Positions 51,937 through 61,435 of a DNA stretch of 64,000 nucleotides are shown piece after piece. The notes below the pieces were generated by a model, which was not told the DNA's origin, made no database searches, and worked only from the letters and a program-made list of their open reading frames with translations. The first letter of the stretch is position 1. Every line of letters starts with the position of its first letter. Position numbers and translations under genes: made by a program. Source of the DNA: Candidatus Zixiibacteriota bacterium (GTDB lineage Bacteria; Desulfobacterota; Binatia; UBA9968). Location of the stretch: the NCBI GenBank assembly GCA_035574315.1, contig DATLYW010000003.1, forward strand, positions 17,593 through 81,592, given 5' to 3'.

Positions 51937-52260
51937 GTGAGCAGGATCTGCCTGGTGTGTCAAAATATCGACTGCAAATCCCGCGGCTCGGAAAAGCTCA
52001 TGGCGGAGCTGCAAAAGCGGATCGAGGCCAAGGGGATCACCGACGTCGAGGTAAAGCCCTACATGTGCTTCGGAGCCTGTCAGGACGGTCCTAACATCGT
52101 TCTCTATCCGGAAAAGAGCTGGTACGCCCGGGTGCGCGTCGAGGACCTCGACGAGATCATCGCGCACCTGGCGGGCGGCCCGCACGTCGGGCGGCTTGAC
52201 ACCATCGACTCCTCTCTCAAAGAGCTCATCTATCAGCTCCTGGACACTGGAATCGTCTAG
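51937..52260 (+). CDS. NuoE-like [2Fe-2S] thioredoxin-fold ferredoxin
   Basis: 107 residues, starting with GTG behind GAGGAGA. The first cluster ligands are in CLVCQNIDCKSRGSEKL, and the second pair in MCFGACQDGPNIVLYPEKS, as in NuoE and stand-alone thioredoxin-like ferredoxins. It probably accepts electrons from the flavin subunit and passes them to the oxygenase. It lies 56 bases after the oxygenase gene and 3 bases before the NuoF-like gene. Confidence 0.87.
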   Translation: MSRICLVCQNIDCKSRGSEKLMAELQKRIEAKGITDVEVKPYMCFGACQDGPNIVLYPEKSWYARVRVEDLDEIIAHLAGGPHVGRLDTIDSSLKELIYQLLDTGIV

Positions 52261-52263
52261 CTC

Positions 52264-53526
52264 ATGAAGGGCGTTCTCTTTCCGCGCGGTGTGGTGGAGG
52301 GTCGGGAAGATCTCGGCCGCTACCGCGATCGCGGGGGCTACCAGGCGTTGGAGAAAGCGCTGCGCGCCGACCCCGAGGACCTCGTGCGCGAGGTCACCGA
52401 GGCGGGCCTCCGCGGGCGCGGGGGCGCCGGTTTTCCGACGGGGAAGAAATGGGCTCTCACGCGCGAGGCCGCTGGCTCTTCCCGCTTCCTGGTGGTCAAC
52501 GGCGGTGAAGACGAGCCGGGGAGCAAGAAGGACCGCCTCTTGCTGGAGCTCCTCCCGCACCTGGTCATCGAGGGTGCCGCCATCGCCGCTTACGCGGTCG
52601 GCGCCTCCAAGGCTTACCTCTATATCAACGCGAACTATACGGAAGCGATTCGCAGCGTCGAGGGCGCGCTGACGGAGGCACGGTCTGCAGGCTACTGGGG
52701 CGCCGGCGTGTGCGGAACCAGCTTTTCCCTCGATTTCGAGATCACGCGCGCGCCGCGCAACTACGTCGCCGGGGAGGACACCGCAGCCCTGGAAGTCATC
52801 GAGGGCAAGAAGCCCCTGCCCCGACAAAAGCCACCGTATCCCGTCACCGTCGGTCTCTTCGGACAGCCCACCGCCGTCAACAACGTAGAGACCATCGCCA
52901 ACGTCGCGCCCATCGTGTTGAACGGAGCCACCTGGTATCGCAGCTTCGGGACGGCGGAAAGCCCCGGGACCATGATCTTTTCACTGAACGACGACGTCAA
53001 TCGGCCCGGAATCTACGAGCTTCCGTTCGGCACCCCGCTGCGCTACCTCATCGAAGAGTGCGGCGGCGGCGTCAGGGGAGGAAAGAAGCTCAAAGCGATC
53101 ATGCCCGCCGCTCCCTCTTCGGCCTATCTTCCGGCGGAAAAAATCGACACGCCGCTGGACCCAGGTTCGATGCGCGAGGCCGGCTCCAGCCTGGGGTGCG
53201 GCGTCGTCCATCTGGTGCCCGAGGACGCCTGCATGGTCGAGGAGGTTCTGAAGGTCTCGGAGTTCTTTACCGCCGAATCGTGCGGGCAGTGCCCGGCCTG
53301 CCGGATGGAGACCAACACCCTCACGGCGCTGCTCAAGAAGGTACAACAGGGACAGGGCGGAGCCGCGATCCTCGATCAGTTCGGCAAGGTGATCGCGTTC
53401 AACAAGGGCAAGGGCTTTTGCAACCTGATCGCCATGCCGGGCCCGCCCATCGAGAGCGCGCTCAGGCTGTTTCACGCGGACTTCGACGCCCATCTCGCCA
53501 CCGGCCGCTGTCCCGCTTCGGCGTAA
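52264..53526 (+). CDS. NuoF-like NADH dehydrogenase flavoprotein
   Basis: 420 residues. The FMN/NADH site is GLRGRGGAGFPTGKKW, the NAD-binding residues include NGGEDEPGS, and the 4Fe-4S cluster is in SCGQCPACRMETNTL with the fourth cysteine in KGFCNLIAMPG. In complex I NuoE and NuoF are the NADH-oxidising module. Stand-alone copies serve hydrogenases and dehydrogenases. Here it follows a NuoE-like protein and a diiron oxygenase, so it is most simply the NAD(P)H:ferredoxin reductase of that enzyme. No NuoG-like gene is present. Confidence 0.9.
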   Translation: MKGVLFPRGVVEGREDLGRYRDRGGYQALEKALRADPEDLVREVTEAGLRGRGGAGFPTGKKWALTREAAGSSRFLVVNGGEDEPGSKKDRLLLELLPHLVIEGAAIAAYAVGASKAYLYINANYTEAIRSVEGALTEARSAGYWGAGVCGTSFSLDFEITRAPRNYVAGEDTAALEVIEGKKPLPRQKPPYPVTVGLFGQPTAVNNVETIANVAPIVLNGATWYRSFGTAESPGTMIFSLNDDVNRPGIYELPFGTPLRYLIEECGGGVRGGKKLKAIMPAAPSSAYLPAEKIDTPLDPGSMREAGSSLGCGVVHLVPEDACMVEEVLKVSEFFTAESCGQCPACRMETNTLTALLKKVQQGQGGAAILDQFGKVIAFNKGKGFCNLIAMPGPPIESALRLFHADFDAHLATGRCPASA

Positions 53527-53638
53527 AGCGGCCGATCACTTCCGCAACTCGCCTCTTCGGTTGACGCCCCGCAGCGCCCACTGGTACTATCCTCGCCGCC
53601 GTCCCGGCACGGCAGGAATCATCCCAGGGCAGGCGAGA

Positions 53639-54490
53639 ATGAGACCCGCACCGATCCGCTGGCCCGGCAATGCCAAGATTGCCGTGAGCTTCTTCGTCGC
53701 CTTCGAATCGTTCATCCACCACTCGCAGTACCGCCGCGGGGGCGACCGGCCGGACTATGCCTCCCTCGCCTACGGTGAGTACGGCGGCAAGGCGGGCATC
53801 TGGCGCATCCTCGAAACACTCGGCCGCCACGGTGTCAAGGGAACGATCGACACCAACGGCCTCGCCGCCGAAAAATATCCGGACGCCGCCCGCGAGCTTG
53901 CGCGCGGCGGTCATGAGCTGGTCGGCCACGGCTGGGCGAACGACATCTATCTCACCTCGCTCGAGCCGGCCGAGGAAAGGGAAGTCATCCATCGGACGCT
54001 GGAAACCATTGCGGCGGTCACCGGCTGCCGCCCGGTGGGCTGGGTCAGTCCGGGGCACCGCATCAACGAACACACCTTCGATCACCTCGTCGAGGCGGGG
54101 ATTCACTGGACCGGCGATCTCCCCGGCCCGGATGTTCCCGAGCACCGGTTGATCCGCGGCAAACCTCTGGTCGTCATGCCCCGCCTGGATTACGCCAACG
54201 ACCATTCCATGATCTTCCAGCCGAAGAACCCCCCGCGCTATTATTTCGAAAGCTTCAAGACCGCCTTCGACCGCCTGTACGCCGAGGGCGAGACGGGATC
54301 GCCGAAGCTGATCGACGCGCTCGTTCACGCCCACATCGGCGGAAGACCCCATATCATCGGCGTCTTCGAGGAATGCATCGCCTACGCCAAGAGCTTCAGC
54401 GACGTGTGGTTCTGCACCAAGGGCGAGATCGCGCGGTGGTATCTCGACAACTACGTCCTGCGGGACTCGACCGGAGGAAACCCGCAATGA
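53639..54490 (+). CDS. PuuE-like polysaccharide-deacetylase-fold protein
   Basis: 283 residues, start ATG 53639 with AGGCGAG upstream. The NodB-type fold shows RWPGNAKIAVSFFVAFES, GTIDTNGLAAEKYP in place of the usual TFDDG, and the metal histidines in GGHELVGHGWANDI. The TFDDG aspartates are altered as in PuuE (metal-independent allantoinase) and cyanamide- or amide-acting relatives. A cyclic imide or formamide-like substrate is plausible. It shares ATGA with the downstream hydrolase and is paralogous to the minus-strand gene at 55720. Confidence 0.84.
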   Translation: MRPAPIRWPGNAKIAVSFFVAFESFIHHSQYRRGGDRPDYASLAYGEYGGKAGIWRILETLGRHGVKGTIDTNGLAAEKYPDAARELARGGHELVGHGWANDIYLTSLEPAEEREVIHRTLETIAAVTGCRPVGWVSPGHRINEHTFDHLVEAGIHWTGDLPGPDVPEHRLIRGKPLVVMPRLDYANDHSMIFQPKNPPRYYFESFKTAFDRLYAEGETGSPKLIDALVHAHIGGRPHIIGVFEECIAYAKSFSDVWFCTKGEIARWYLDNYVLRDSTGGNPQ

Positions 54491-55674
54491 TCCGGCCGTC
54501 CGAAGTCGCCGATTTCCTTCTTCGCGGCCTTGAGTCCGAGGAGCTGTTGCTCCGGTTCACGTGGGAGCAGTGGCTCGCTCTGGAAGCGCCGTACGAGAGC
54601 GGCGATTTCCGGATGCAGGAAGCGACCGCCCGCTACCGGCGTAACGGCTACGACTGGGACATCCACGGGACGCTCTATCTCCCGGCGAAAGACCGTGATC
54701 CCGGGCGGGCTTTCGTCTTCTTTCACGGCGGTGCGGGAAGCGAGAAGATCATGGATCTCACGCCGGACGGACGGCCCGGGCTGGCGCGCGTGGTCGCGGC
54801 GCAAGGCTTCAAGGTGCTGGCGCTCACTTATCCCGGCCACTACCCTCCCGGCGGCGTATGGAAGGTCCCCGTCTCCGAAAGAATGCCGGTCTACCTGCTC
54901 GACCGCGAGCTCCCGGTCGAGGAAATCCTCGACCGCAACCTCAAATGCACGTTCAACACGATTCTCCAAGGTGCGGCCAGCCTCGCCGACCGCCATCTCG
55001 CCGGCTGCGAAATCCTCGCGTTCGGCCATTCGACCGGCGGGCCGATGGCGGCCCATCTCCAGAGATTTCTCAGGCGGGCGCGGGTCATCGGCCTCGTCGG
55101 CTTCGGTAGCGGGGGGCCCGACGGGTGGCGTCTGGAATGGAGAAACCGAACGGGAGCGGAAAAGTACGTCGAAAAGCCGCTCGACCATGTCTCCAGGCGC
55201 TCGCCCGACTCGTTCCGCGAGTCAGGCTACGTCGATCCTCCCGATCTCACCCCGTGGGGCGGCGCGGACGATTACATCCGGCTGGTGAGCCCGCTGCGTT
55301 CCCAGATGAAGACCAGTCTTTGCGACAACCAGCATAACGCGGCGGTCGGGATCCTCGAAGAGTATCCGAAAAGAACCGGCCTGCCGCGCGAGGAGTATTT
55401 CGACCACCTCCAGGAGCCCGATCCGGACTGGCTGCGCACCATCCGGGTTCTCCTCGCGGTCGGCGAGAACGACAAGGGCCATTGGGTCAAGGGAGACCGC
55501 CTGGAGCACAAGAGGGAGATGTTCATGGGCGAGAAGTACGCGGCGAAAACCCGCGGCGCGCACGTCGTCTTGATTCCGAGGTACGGCCACGTCGGGTACG
55601 CCGAGCTGCACAACGAGAAGATCGCTTACCTGTGGCTCTGGGCTCACCGGTCCGGCTACTTCGAGCCGCGCTGA
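54487..55674 (+). CDS. Alpha/beta-hydrolase family protein
   Basis: 395 residues. FVFFHGGAGSEKIMD supplies an oxyanion HGG loop, the nucleophile elbow is FGHSTGGP (G-x-S-x-G), and a late histidine is in RYGHVGYAELHN, giving a catalytic triad. The protein is larger than typical because of an insertion of about 80 residues after the elbow (residues 210-290). Esterase, amidase or C-C hydrolase activity cannot be told apart. Its ATG overlaps the TGA of the deacetylase-fold gene, so the two should be made together. Confidence 0.83.
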   Translation: MIRPSEVADFLLRGLESEELLLRFTWEQWLALEAPYESGDFRMQEATARYRRNGYDWDIHGTLYLPAKDRDPGRAFVFFHGGAGSEKIMDLTPDGRPGLARVVAAQGFKVLALTYPGHYPPGGVWKVPVSERMPVYLLDRELPVEEILDRNLKCTFNTILQGAASLADRHLAGCEILAFGHSTGGPMAAHLQRFLRRARVIGLVGFGSGGPDGWRLEWRNRTGAEKYVEKPLDHVSRRSPDSFRESGYVDPPDLTPWGGADDYIRLVSPLRSQMKTSLCDNQHNAAVGILEEYPKRTGLPREEYFDHLQEPDPDWLRTIRVLLAVGENDKGHWVKGDRLEHKREMFMGEKYAAKTRGAHVVLIPRYGHVGYAELHNEKIAYLWLWAHRSGYFEPR

Positions 55675-55719
55675 GTTCCTGCTCGGGCGGCCGGCGATTC
55701 CCGGCCGTCGAGGATCCTT

Positions 55720-56571
55720 TCAGGCCTCGGTGTAGTACTTTCGCGCCCACGCGGCGACATCACCGCGCCGCGCGAACCACACGTCGCGGTGGCTTCTGGC
55801 GTAACGGAGGATCTGCTCGAAGGTATCAATCAGAGGAATCCGCCCGCTCAGGTAGGCGTGGGTGATGACGTTCATCATCGTCGGATTCCGGTCGCCGATC
55901 CGGTAGCGGTAGTCGAACTCGTCCTTGAATTTCTCGAAGAAGTCGTGACGCGTCCCGTGCTCCTCGATGCGGTGGTCGTTGATCGTGTACTGGTGCGGGA
56001 TCATGATGAGCAGCCTGCCGCCGACGTGGATCGGGTAGGGCATTTCGTCGTCGTGATAGTCGCAGTTGTAGAGCAGGCCCGCCTCGGCGTTGAGCTCCAG
56101 GGTGTGGTCGGTCGAGCGCACGCCGGGAGACGACCAGCCGGTCGGCATCTCCCCCGTGGTTTCCCTGATCTTTTCCACCGTCCTGCGGATGTTCTCGCGC
56201 TCCTGCTCGCGAGTCAGCATGTAGAGATACTCCCCCTGATCCCAGCCGTGGGCGACCATCTCGTGCCCGCGCCGATGCGCTTCCCTGACCAGCTCCGGAT
56301 AGTACTCGCACGTCAGGCCGTTGATCGGCATGCTCGCCCGGATCTCGTAGCGCTCGCATATCTCCAGCAAGCGCCGCAGCCCCACCTTCGCGCCGAACTC
56401 GCGGAAGGTTTCGGTCGAGTAATCCCGCTTGCAGACCGCGTTGGCCGGAAGCGAGCCCCGCTGCAGGCCGCGCCCCCGGGTCGGTTTGGTACGGTCCCAC
56501 GCCTCGAAGGCGATGCCGAGGACGAACGCGACGCGCGCGTCGTTCGGCCACCGGAAAGGTTGCTTCGCCAT
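55720..56571 (-). CDS. PuuE-like polysaccharide-deacetylase-fold protein, second copy
   Basis: 283 residues, paralogous to the gene at 53639 but on the opposite strand. Features: FRWPNDARVAFVLGIAFEAWD, ASMPINGLTCEYYPELV, the histidine pair in RGHEMVAHGWDQGEY and GWSSPGVRSTDHT. The TFDDG metal motif is again absent. In the family this goes with hydrolysis of allantoin-like amides. It is convergent with the alpha/beta-hydrolase gene, and it is divergent from the amidohydrolase gene. Confidence 0.84.
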   Translation of the reverse strand: MAKQPFRWPNDARVAFVLGIAFEAWDRTKPTRGRGLQRGSLPANAVCKRDYSTETFREFGAKVGLRRLLEICERYEIRASMPINGLTCEYYPELVREAHRRGHEMVAHGWDQGEYLYMLTREQERENIRRTVEKIRETTGEMPTGWSSPGVRSTDHTLELNAEAGLLYNCDYHDDEMPYPIHVGGRLLIMIPHQYTINDHRIEEHGTRHDFFEKFKDEFDYRYRIGDRNPTMMNVITHAYLSGRIPLIDTFEQILRYARSHRDVWFARRGDVAAWARKYYTEA

Positions 56572-56654
56572 ACCGCCTCCGTGAACTGTTGACTCGGAGC
56601 GACGAAGGGACCTATAGCCTATGTGTTTGCATGGAGCAAGGAGGACCGCACCTC

Positions 56655-58298
56655 ATGAAGCTTCGAGCTTCCCCCCATCCGGACCTGATCCTGTTCAACG
56701 GCAAAATTCGCAGTCTGGCCGGCGACGGAGCCGTCTTCGAGGCGCTCGCCTGCACCGGCTCGCGGATCGTCGCCACCGGCGGCTCCGACGAGATTCGCCG
56801 GCTCGCCGGGCCCGGCACCCGGGAGGTGGATCTCCGGGGGCGCACGGCGATTCCCGGGTTGACCGACGCGCACGTCCATCTCTCGGAAAAAGGAACCGCG
56901 GAAATGGAGCTGGTCGACTGCCGGGACTTCTACACCGACGTGCATACCGTCGCCGATATCCTGGAGCGCCTCGCGCGACGGGCGGCCGAGGCTCCCGCGG
57001 GATCGTGGATCGTGGCGCACGGGAGCCCGATGCAGGACTTTCGCTTGAAGGAGAAGCGCTTTCCGGACCGCCACGACCTCGACCGGGCCGTCCCGGATCA
57101 TCCGGTCTCGATCTCCTTCGGCGCCCACATCACGGTGTGCAACACCAGGGCCCTGGCCGCTGCCGGGATCACGGGCGACACAGCCGATCCTCCCGGCGGC
57201 GCGATCCGCCGTGACCCGCAAACGGGCGAGCCGACCGGCGAGCTCCACGAGCGGGCTCAGCTGATCGTCAAGAAGGTCGCGCCCGAGTTCAACTACCTCC
57301 AGCTGAAGGACGGCATCGTGTTCGCGCTCGGCCAGTGTCTGGAACGCGGCGTGACGACCGTGCACGATATCGTGCGCTCGGGAGAGCCGGTGCGCGCCTA
57401 TCAGGAGATCTACCGGGAAGGACGGTTGCACGCGCGGGTCAGCCTGCTCCCGCGCGTGATCGAGTCCCATATCGGCTCGAGCAGCCTGATCGAGCTCGGG
57501 CTGCTGCCGGGGTTCGGCAACGAATGGCTGAGAATCGGCGGGGTCAAGATGAGCATCGACGGCGGCATCACCGGCCGCAACGCCTGCTTCTACGAGCCGT
57601 ACGAAGACGATCCTCACAATCACGGCATCATTCGCATCGAGCAGGATGAGCTGAACGACACCGTCCGCAAGTGCCACGAGGCGGGCTTGCGCTGTTGCGT
57701 CCACGCAATCGGCGACAGGGCCTTCGACATGGCGCTCGATGCCTACGAAAACGCTCTGCGCCACTCGCCGCGCCGGGACCACCGCCACCGGATCGAGCAC
57801 ATGGGCAACTGGCTGAGCACCCCTGAACGCATGCAACGGATGACGCGTTGGGGCATCATCGCCATCCCGAACATCGCCATCGGCTACTACGTCGGCGACG
57901 CGATCCTCGACTGCGTCGGCGAGAAGCGGCTCACCAAGGCATTCCCGTTCCGCACGCTGTTGCGAAACGGCGTGATCATCGCCGGCGGCTCCGACTCGCC
58001 CGGCTACTGGCCCGTGGACCCGCTCCGCGACATCGCCGCATGTGTCTCCCGCAGGATGCGCTGGGGCGAGGTCTGGGTGCCGGAGGAGCGAATCAGCGTC
58101 GCCGAGGCCTTCGCCATGCACACCACCACGGCAGCCTACGCGGGCTTCGAGGAAAACGACAAGGGAACGCTGGACGTCGGCAAGCTGGCCGATATCGCGG
58201 TCCTCGCCGAGGACCCCTTCGAAATTCAACCGGAGCGGATCAAGGACCTGAAAGTCGAGATGACGGTCGTCGGCGGCGAGATCAAGTATCAGGCTTGA
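56655..58298 (+). CDS. Amidohydrolase family protein (YtcJ-like)
   Basis: 547 residues. The ATG at 56655 follows AAGGAGG with 10-nt spacing, and the longer frame from 56589 is not supported. Metal ligands are in TDAHVHLSEKG (HxH), HAIGDRAFDMALDAY and HRHRIEHMGNW, and the aspartate in IIAGGSDSPGYWP. The C-terminus has the beta-sandwich motif KGTLDVGKLADIAVLAEDP. YtcJ-type proteins hydrolyse N-acyl or cyclic amides. It lies between the PuuE-like gene and the Dpp-type transporter, pointing to an amide-degrading pathway. Confidence 0.9.
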   Translation: MKLRASPHPDLILFNGKIRSLAGDGAVFEALACTGSRIVATGGSDEIRRLAGPGTREVDLRGRTAIPGLTDAHVHLSEKGTAEMELVDCRDFYTDVHTVADILERLARRAAEAPAGSWIVAHGSPMQDFRLKEKRFPDRHDLDRAVPDHPVSISFGAHITVCNTRALAAAGITGDTADPPGGAIRRDPQTGEPTGELHERAQLIVKKVAPEFNYLQLKDGIVFALGQCLERGVTTVHDIVRSGEPVRAYQEIYREGRLHARVSLLPRVIESHIGSSSLIELGLLPGFGNEWLRIGGVKMSIDGGITGRNACFYEPYEDDPHNHGIIRIEQDELNDTVRKCHEAGLRCCVHAIGDRAFDMALDAYENALRHSPRRDHRHRIEHMGNWLSTPERMQRMTRWGIIAIPNIAIGYYVGDAILDCVGEKRLTKAFPFRTLLRNGVIIAGGSDSPGYWPVDPLRDIAACVSRRMRWGEVWVPEERISVAEAFAMHTTTAAYAGFEENDKGTLDVGKLADIAVLAEDPFEIQPERIKDLKVEMTVVGGEIKYQA

Positions 58299-58314
58299 TC
58301 CGCCGCCGTCCGGG

Positions 58315-59850
58315 TCAGGCCCGGATCCTCATGTCGGCGGCGAGCACCTTCTCGTCGGGCCGCGGCCGCCAGACGACGTTGCGCGCCACGCCGTAGATCT
58401 CGGCGAGAGTGTACAGCGGCACCAGAGGAACGTCCTCCATGAGGATCCGCCCCGCCTGCTGCAAGAGCGCCACCCGTTTTTTCGGATCTCCGGTTTTCTG
58501 CTCCTCGTCGATGAGCCGGTCGAACTCGGGGTTCTTGTACTGGACCCGTCGGGTGACCCCGGAGCGGTAATACTGGTCGAAGACCGTGTCGGCGTCGATC
58601 GCCGGCCGTCCGACGTAGTAGAAGGGTAGCTTGCCGCCGTTCACGCCCTCCTTCCCCCAGAAGATCACGAATTCCTGCGAGACCAGCTCGACCTTCACCC
58701 CGGCTTTGCCGAGCTGATCGGCGATCACCTGGCATACCTCGCGCGCTTTCGGATAGCGGTCGGGCGAGAAATAGAGCTTGACCTCGAGCCCGCTGCCGTA
58801 GCCGGCCGCGGCCAGGAGCTCCCTCGCCTTCTTTGGATCGTGAGGATAGCGCCTGATCTTGGGATCGTAGCCGATCACGTTGGCGCCGAGGGGACCGTTC
58901 ATCACGTAGCCGTTTCCTTCGTATACGTGCTTGATGATCGCCGACGGGTCGACGGCGTAGTTGAACGCCTGCCGGACCGCCTTGTTGTCGAACGGCTTGT
59001 GCGTGACGTTCATCGCGAGGAAGTACATCCGCAGCCCTTCCACCTTTTCGGCCCGCACCCGGGGATGGTTTTCCAGCCGCGAAAGCTCCTCGACCGGCAC
59101 GTTGTTGATCACGTCCCCCTGGCCGGCGAGCAACCCGGCAACCCGACCCGCGTCTTCCTTCACCCGTCTCAGGACGATCTCCTTGATGTCCGGCTTGCGG
59201 CCCCAGTAGTCCTCGTTGCGCGTAAGGACCAGGTTGCCGTCGCGCTGCCAGCTCACGAACTTGTACGGCCCGGTTCCGATCGGGTGCTGGTCGGCCTGGT
59301 CGCCGTATTTGTCGGCGGCGGCCTTGCTGATCATGAAACGGTTGTACAGCCGGTCGAGGAGCACGGCGCTCGGCTCTCGGGTCGTGAAAACCACGGTATG
59401 GTCGTCGGGCGCCTGCACCTCGGTCACATCGGCGAAGTTCGAGGCCTGAAGGCTGCGCTTGTCGGTCCTGATCCGGTGGACGGAATAGACGACGTCTTTG
59501 GCGGTGAACGGGCTGCCGTCGTGAAAGCGCACCCCCTTGCGCAGGCGGAAGACCCACTTTTTCCCCTGGAATTCCCACGACTCGGCCAGGACCCCGTAGT
59601 ATTCCTTGCGCGCGTAATTGACCTCAACCAGCGGCTCGATCATGTGCTGCCAGATTCCGTAGTGCGGGCTGGCGCTGATGGCGTAGGGATTGAGGCTGTC
59701 CAGGCCGATGCTGCTGAGGATCGTCAGACGATCCTTCGAAGCCGCAAAAACCCGGGCCCCCGGGATCGCGCCCGCCAGGGCCGCGGCCCCGGCTCCGGCG
59801 CTCCACTTCAAGAACTTCCTGCGACTCACCCCCTCGTCCTGCAAACCCAT
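58315..59850 (-). CDS. Dipeptide/oligopeptide-type ABC binding protein (SBP_bac_5), copy 2
   Basis: 511 residues with a Tat-type signal (SRRKFLKWSAG). Features: SSIGLDSLNPYAIS, WEFQGKKWVFRLRKGVRFHDG, DVVYSVHRIR, GTGPYKFVSW. Similar to the copy just upstream over the entire length, so a tandem duplication. These proteins deliver peptides or other amide-rich solutes to DppB/DppC permeases. It begins 27 bases after the first copy with GAGGAGG before its ATG. Two binding proteins with one permease pair suggests a widened substrate range. Confidence 0.92.
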   Translation of the reverse strand: MGLQDEGVSRRKFLKWSAGAGAAALAGAIPGARVFAASKDRLTILSSIGLDSLNPYAISASPHYGIWQHMIEPLVEVNYARKEYYGVLAESWEFQGKKWVFRLRKGVRFHDGSPFTAKDVVYSVHRIRTDKRSLQASNFADVTEVQAPDDHTVVFTTREPSAVLLDRLYNRFMISKAAADKYGDQADQHPIGTGPYKFVSWQRDGNLVLTRNEDYWGRKPDIKEIVLRRVKEDAGRVAGLLAGQGDVINNVPVEELSRLENHPRVRAEKVEGLRMYFLAMNVTHKPFDNKAVRQAFNYAVDPSAIIKHVYEGNGYVMNGPLGANVIGYDPKIRRYPHDPKKARELLAAAGYGSGLEVKLYFSPDRYPKAREVCQVIADQLGKAGVKVELVSQEFVIFWGKEGVNGGKLPFYYVGRPAIDADTVFDQYYRSGVTRRVQYKNPEFDRLIDEEQKTGDPKKRVALLQQAGRILMEDVPLVPLYTLAEIYGVARNVVWRPRPDEKVLAADMRIRA

Positions 59851-59877
59851 GGCGTTCCTCCTCGGTGAACGAATTGG

Positions 59878-61413
59878 CTACTTGATGCTCATGTCGTAGG
59901 CGAGAACTTTTTCATCCGGCCGCATTTTCCAGTGGAGATTCCGTGCCAGGCCGTAAATGTCCGCGAGGTTGTAGAGCGGCACGAAGGCCGCGTCTTCCAT
60001 CAGGATCTTGCCCGCCTGCTGGAGCAGCGCGATTCTCTTTTTCTGATCGGCTGTTCTTTTCTCCTCGTCGATTAATTTATCGAGCTCGGGATTGCTGTAG
60101 TTGGCGCGCTTCGTCGTGCCGGTTCGGAAATACTGGTCGTAGAGGGTGTCGGCGTCCGTCAGCGAGCCGCGCCCGATGTAGTAAAACGGGAGCTTGCCGC
60201 CGTTGACGCCGTCCTTGCCCCAGAACAGCGCCCATTCCTGCGAGATCAGCTCCACGCGGAATCCGCCCTTGACCATCTGCGCCGCGACCACCTGACAAAC
60301 TTCCCGGTCCTTCGGATACCGTCCCGAGGAATAGTAGAGCTGCACGTCGCAACCATCGGGGAACCCGGCCTGCCGGAGCAGCTCCCGGGCCCGCTTGGGA
60401 TCGTAGGGGTAGCGCCTGAGCTTGGGATCGGCGCCGATGACGTTGGCGCCGACCGGGCCGTTGAGGGGATAGCCGATGCCGTCGAAGATGTTCTTCACGA
60501 TCGCCTGCGCGTCGACGCAGTAATTCACCGCCTGGCGCACCAGCTTGTTGTCGAAGGGTTTGTGGGCTGCGTTCATCGCCAGGAAAAACATCCGTAAGCC
60601 TTCGATCTGGTCCACCCGGACGCGCGGGTGCCGCCTGAGGCGCGGCACCTCGTGCACGGGCACGTTGTTGATGAAGTCCGCCTGGCCCGCCTCGAGCGCC
60701 GCCAGGCGCGACGCCTCCTCGGTCACCTTGCGAAAGACCACTTCCTTGATCTCGGCCTTCCCGCCCCAGTAATCGTCGTTCCGCGTGAACACCATGTTGC
60801 CGCCCCGCTGATAGCTCACGAAGCGGTACGGGCCGGTCCCGATCGGATGCTGATCCATGGCCTCGCCGTACTTGTCCGCCGCCGCCTTGCTCAGAATGAA
60901 CCGGTTCTCCAGCCGGTCGAGAAAAACCGCGTTCGGCTGCTTCATCACGAAGATCACGGTGTGGTCGTCGGGCGTCTGGATCTCCGTGACGTCCTTGAAG
61001 TTCGGCCCTTGCAGGCTGGCTTTATCGGTCCTTATCCGCTGGATCGAAAACGCCACGTCCTTCGAGGTCAGCGGCGCTCCGTTGTGGAACTTGATCCCCT
61101 TTTTCAATTTGAACACCCACCGCTTGCCCTGGAACTCCCACGACTCCGCGAGGATGCCGACGTATTCCTGCTTCTTGTAATCCAGTTCGACCAGCGGTTC
61201 GATGACGTGCTGCCAGTTGCCGTAGATCGGGCTCGAGCTGTGATTGTAGGGATTGAGGGAATCGGCGACGCTGGAGTGGTAGATCGTTACCCGTTCCCGC
61301 GACGCGGCGAACGCGTCCCGGGAGATGTACGGCGCCGCGATCACGCTCAGGCCGGCCGCGGCGCTCGTTTTGAGAAACTGCCGCCGGGTCAATGCGGTTC
61401 TCCGCGGTCTCAT
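59878..61413 (-). CDS. Dipeptide/oligopeptide-type ABC binding protein (SBP_bac_5), copy 1
   Basis: 511 residues with a Tat-type signal (TRRQFLKTSAA) and AAGGAGG before the ATG. Features match the downstream copy: SSVADSLNPYNHSSSPIYG, WEFQGKRWVFKLKKGIKFHNG, NRFILSKAAADKYG, GGKLPFYYIGRG. The ligand is likely a peptide, amide or nickel-like chelate. Its cross-similarity to copy 2 is strong throughout, which marks a recent or maintained duplication. Confidence 0.92.
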   Translation of the reverse strand: MRPRRTALTRRQFLKTSAAAGLSVIAAPYISRDAFAASRERVTIYHSSVADSLNPYNHSSSPIYGNWQHVIEPLVELDYKKQEYVGILAESWEFQGKRWVFKLKKGIKFHNGAPLTSKDVAFSIQRIRTDKASLQGPNFKDVTEIQTPDDHTVIFVMKQPNAVFLDRLENRFILSKAAADKYGEAMDQHPIGTGPYRFVSYQRGGNMVFTRNDDYWGGKAEIKEVVFRKVTEEASRLAALEAGQADFINNVPVHEVPRLRRHPRVRVDQIEGLRMFFLAMNAAHKPFDNKLVRQAVNYCVDAQAIVKNIFDGIGYPLNGPVGANVIGADPKLRRYPYDPKRARELLRQAGFPDGCDVQLYYSSGRYPKDREVCQVVAAQMVKGGFRVELISQEWALFWGKDGVNGGKLPFYYIGRGSLTDADTLYDQYFRTGTTKRANYSNPELDKLIDEEKRTADQKKRIALLQQAGKILMEDAAFVPLYNLADIYGLARNLHWKMRPDEKVLAYDMSIK

Positions 61414-61435
61414 AAAGCCTCCTTGACGGTTCCTC

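Noticed and set aside
56619..58229. 536-codon minus-strand open frame opposite the amidohydrolase
   Set aside because: Antisense shadow. The plus-strand protein has all its metal-ligand motifs.
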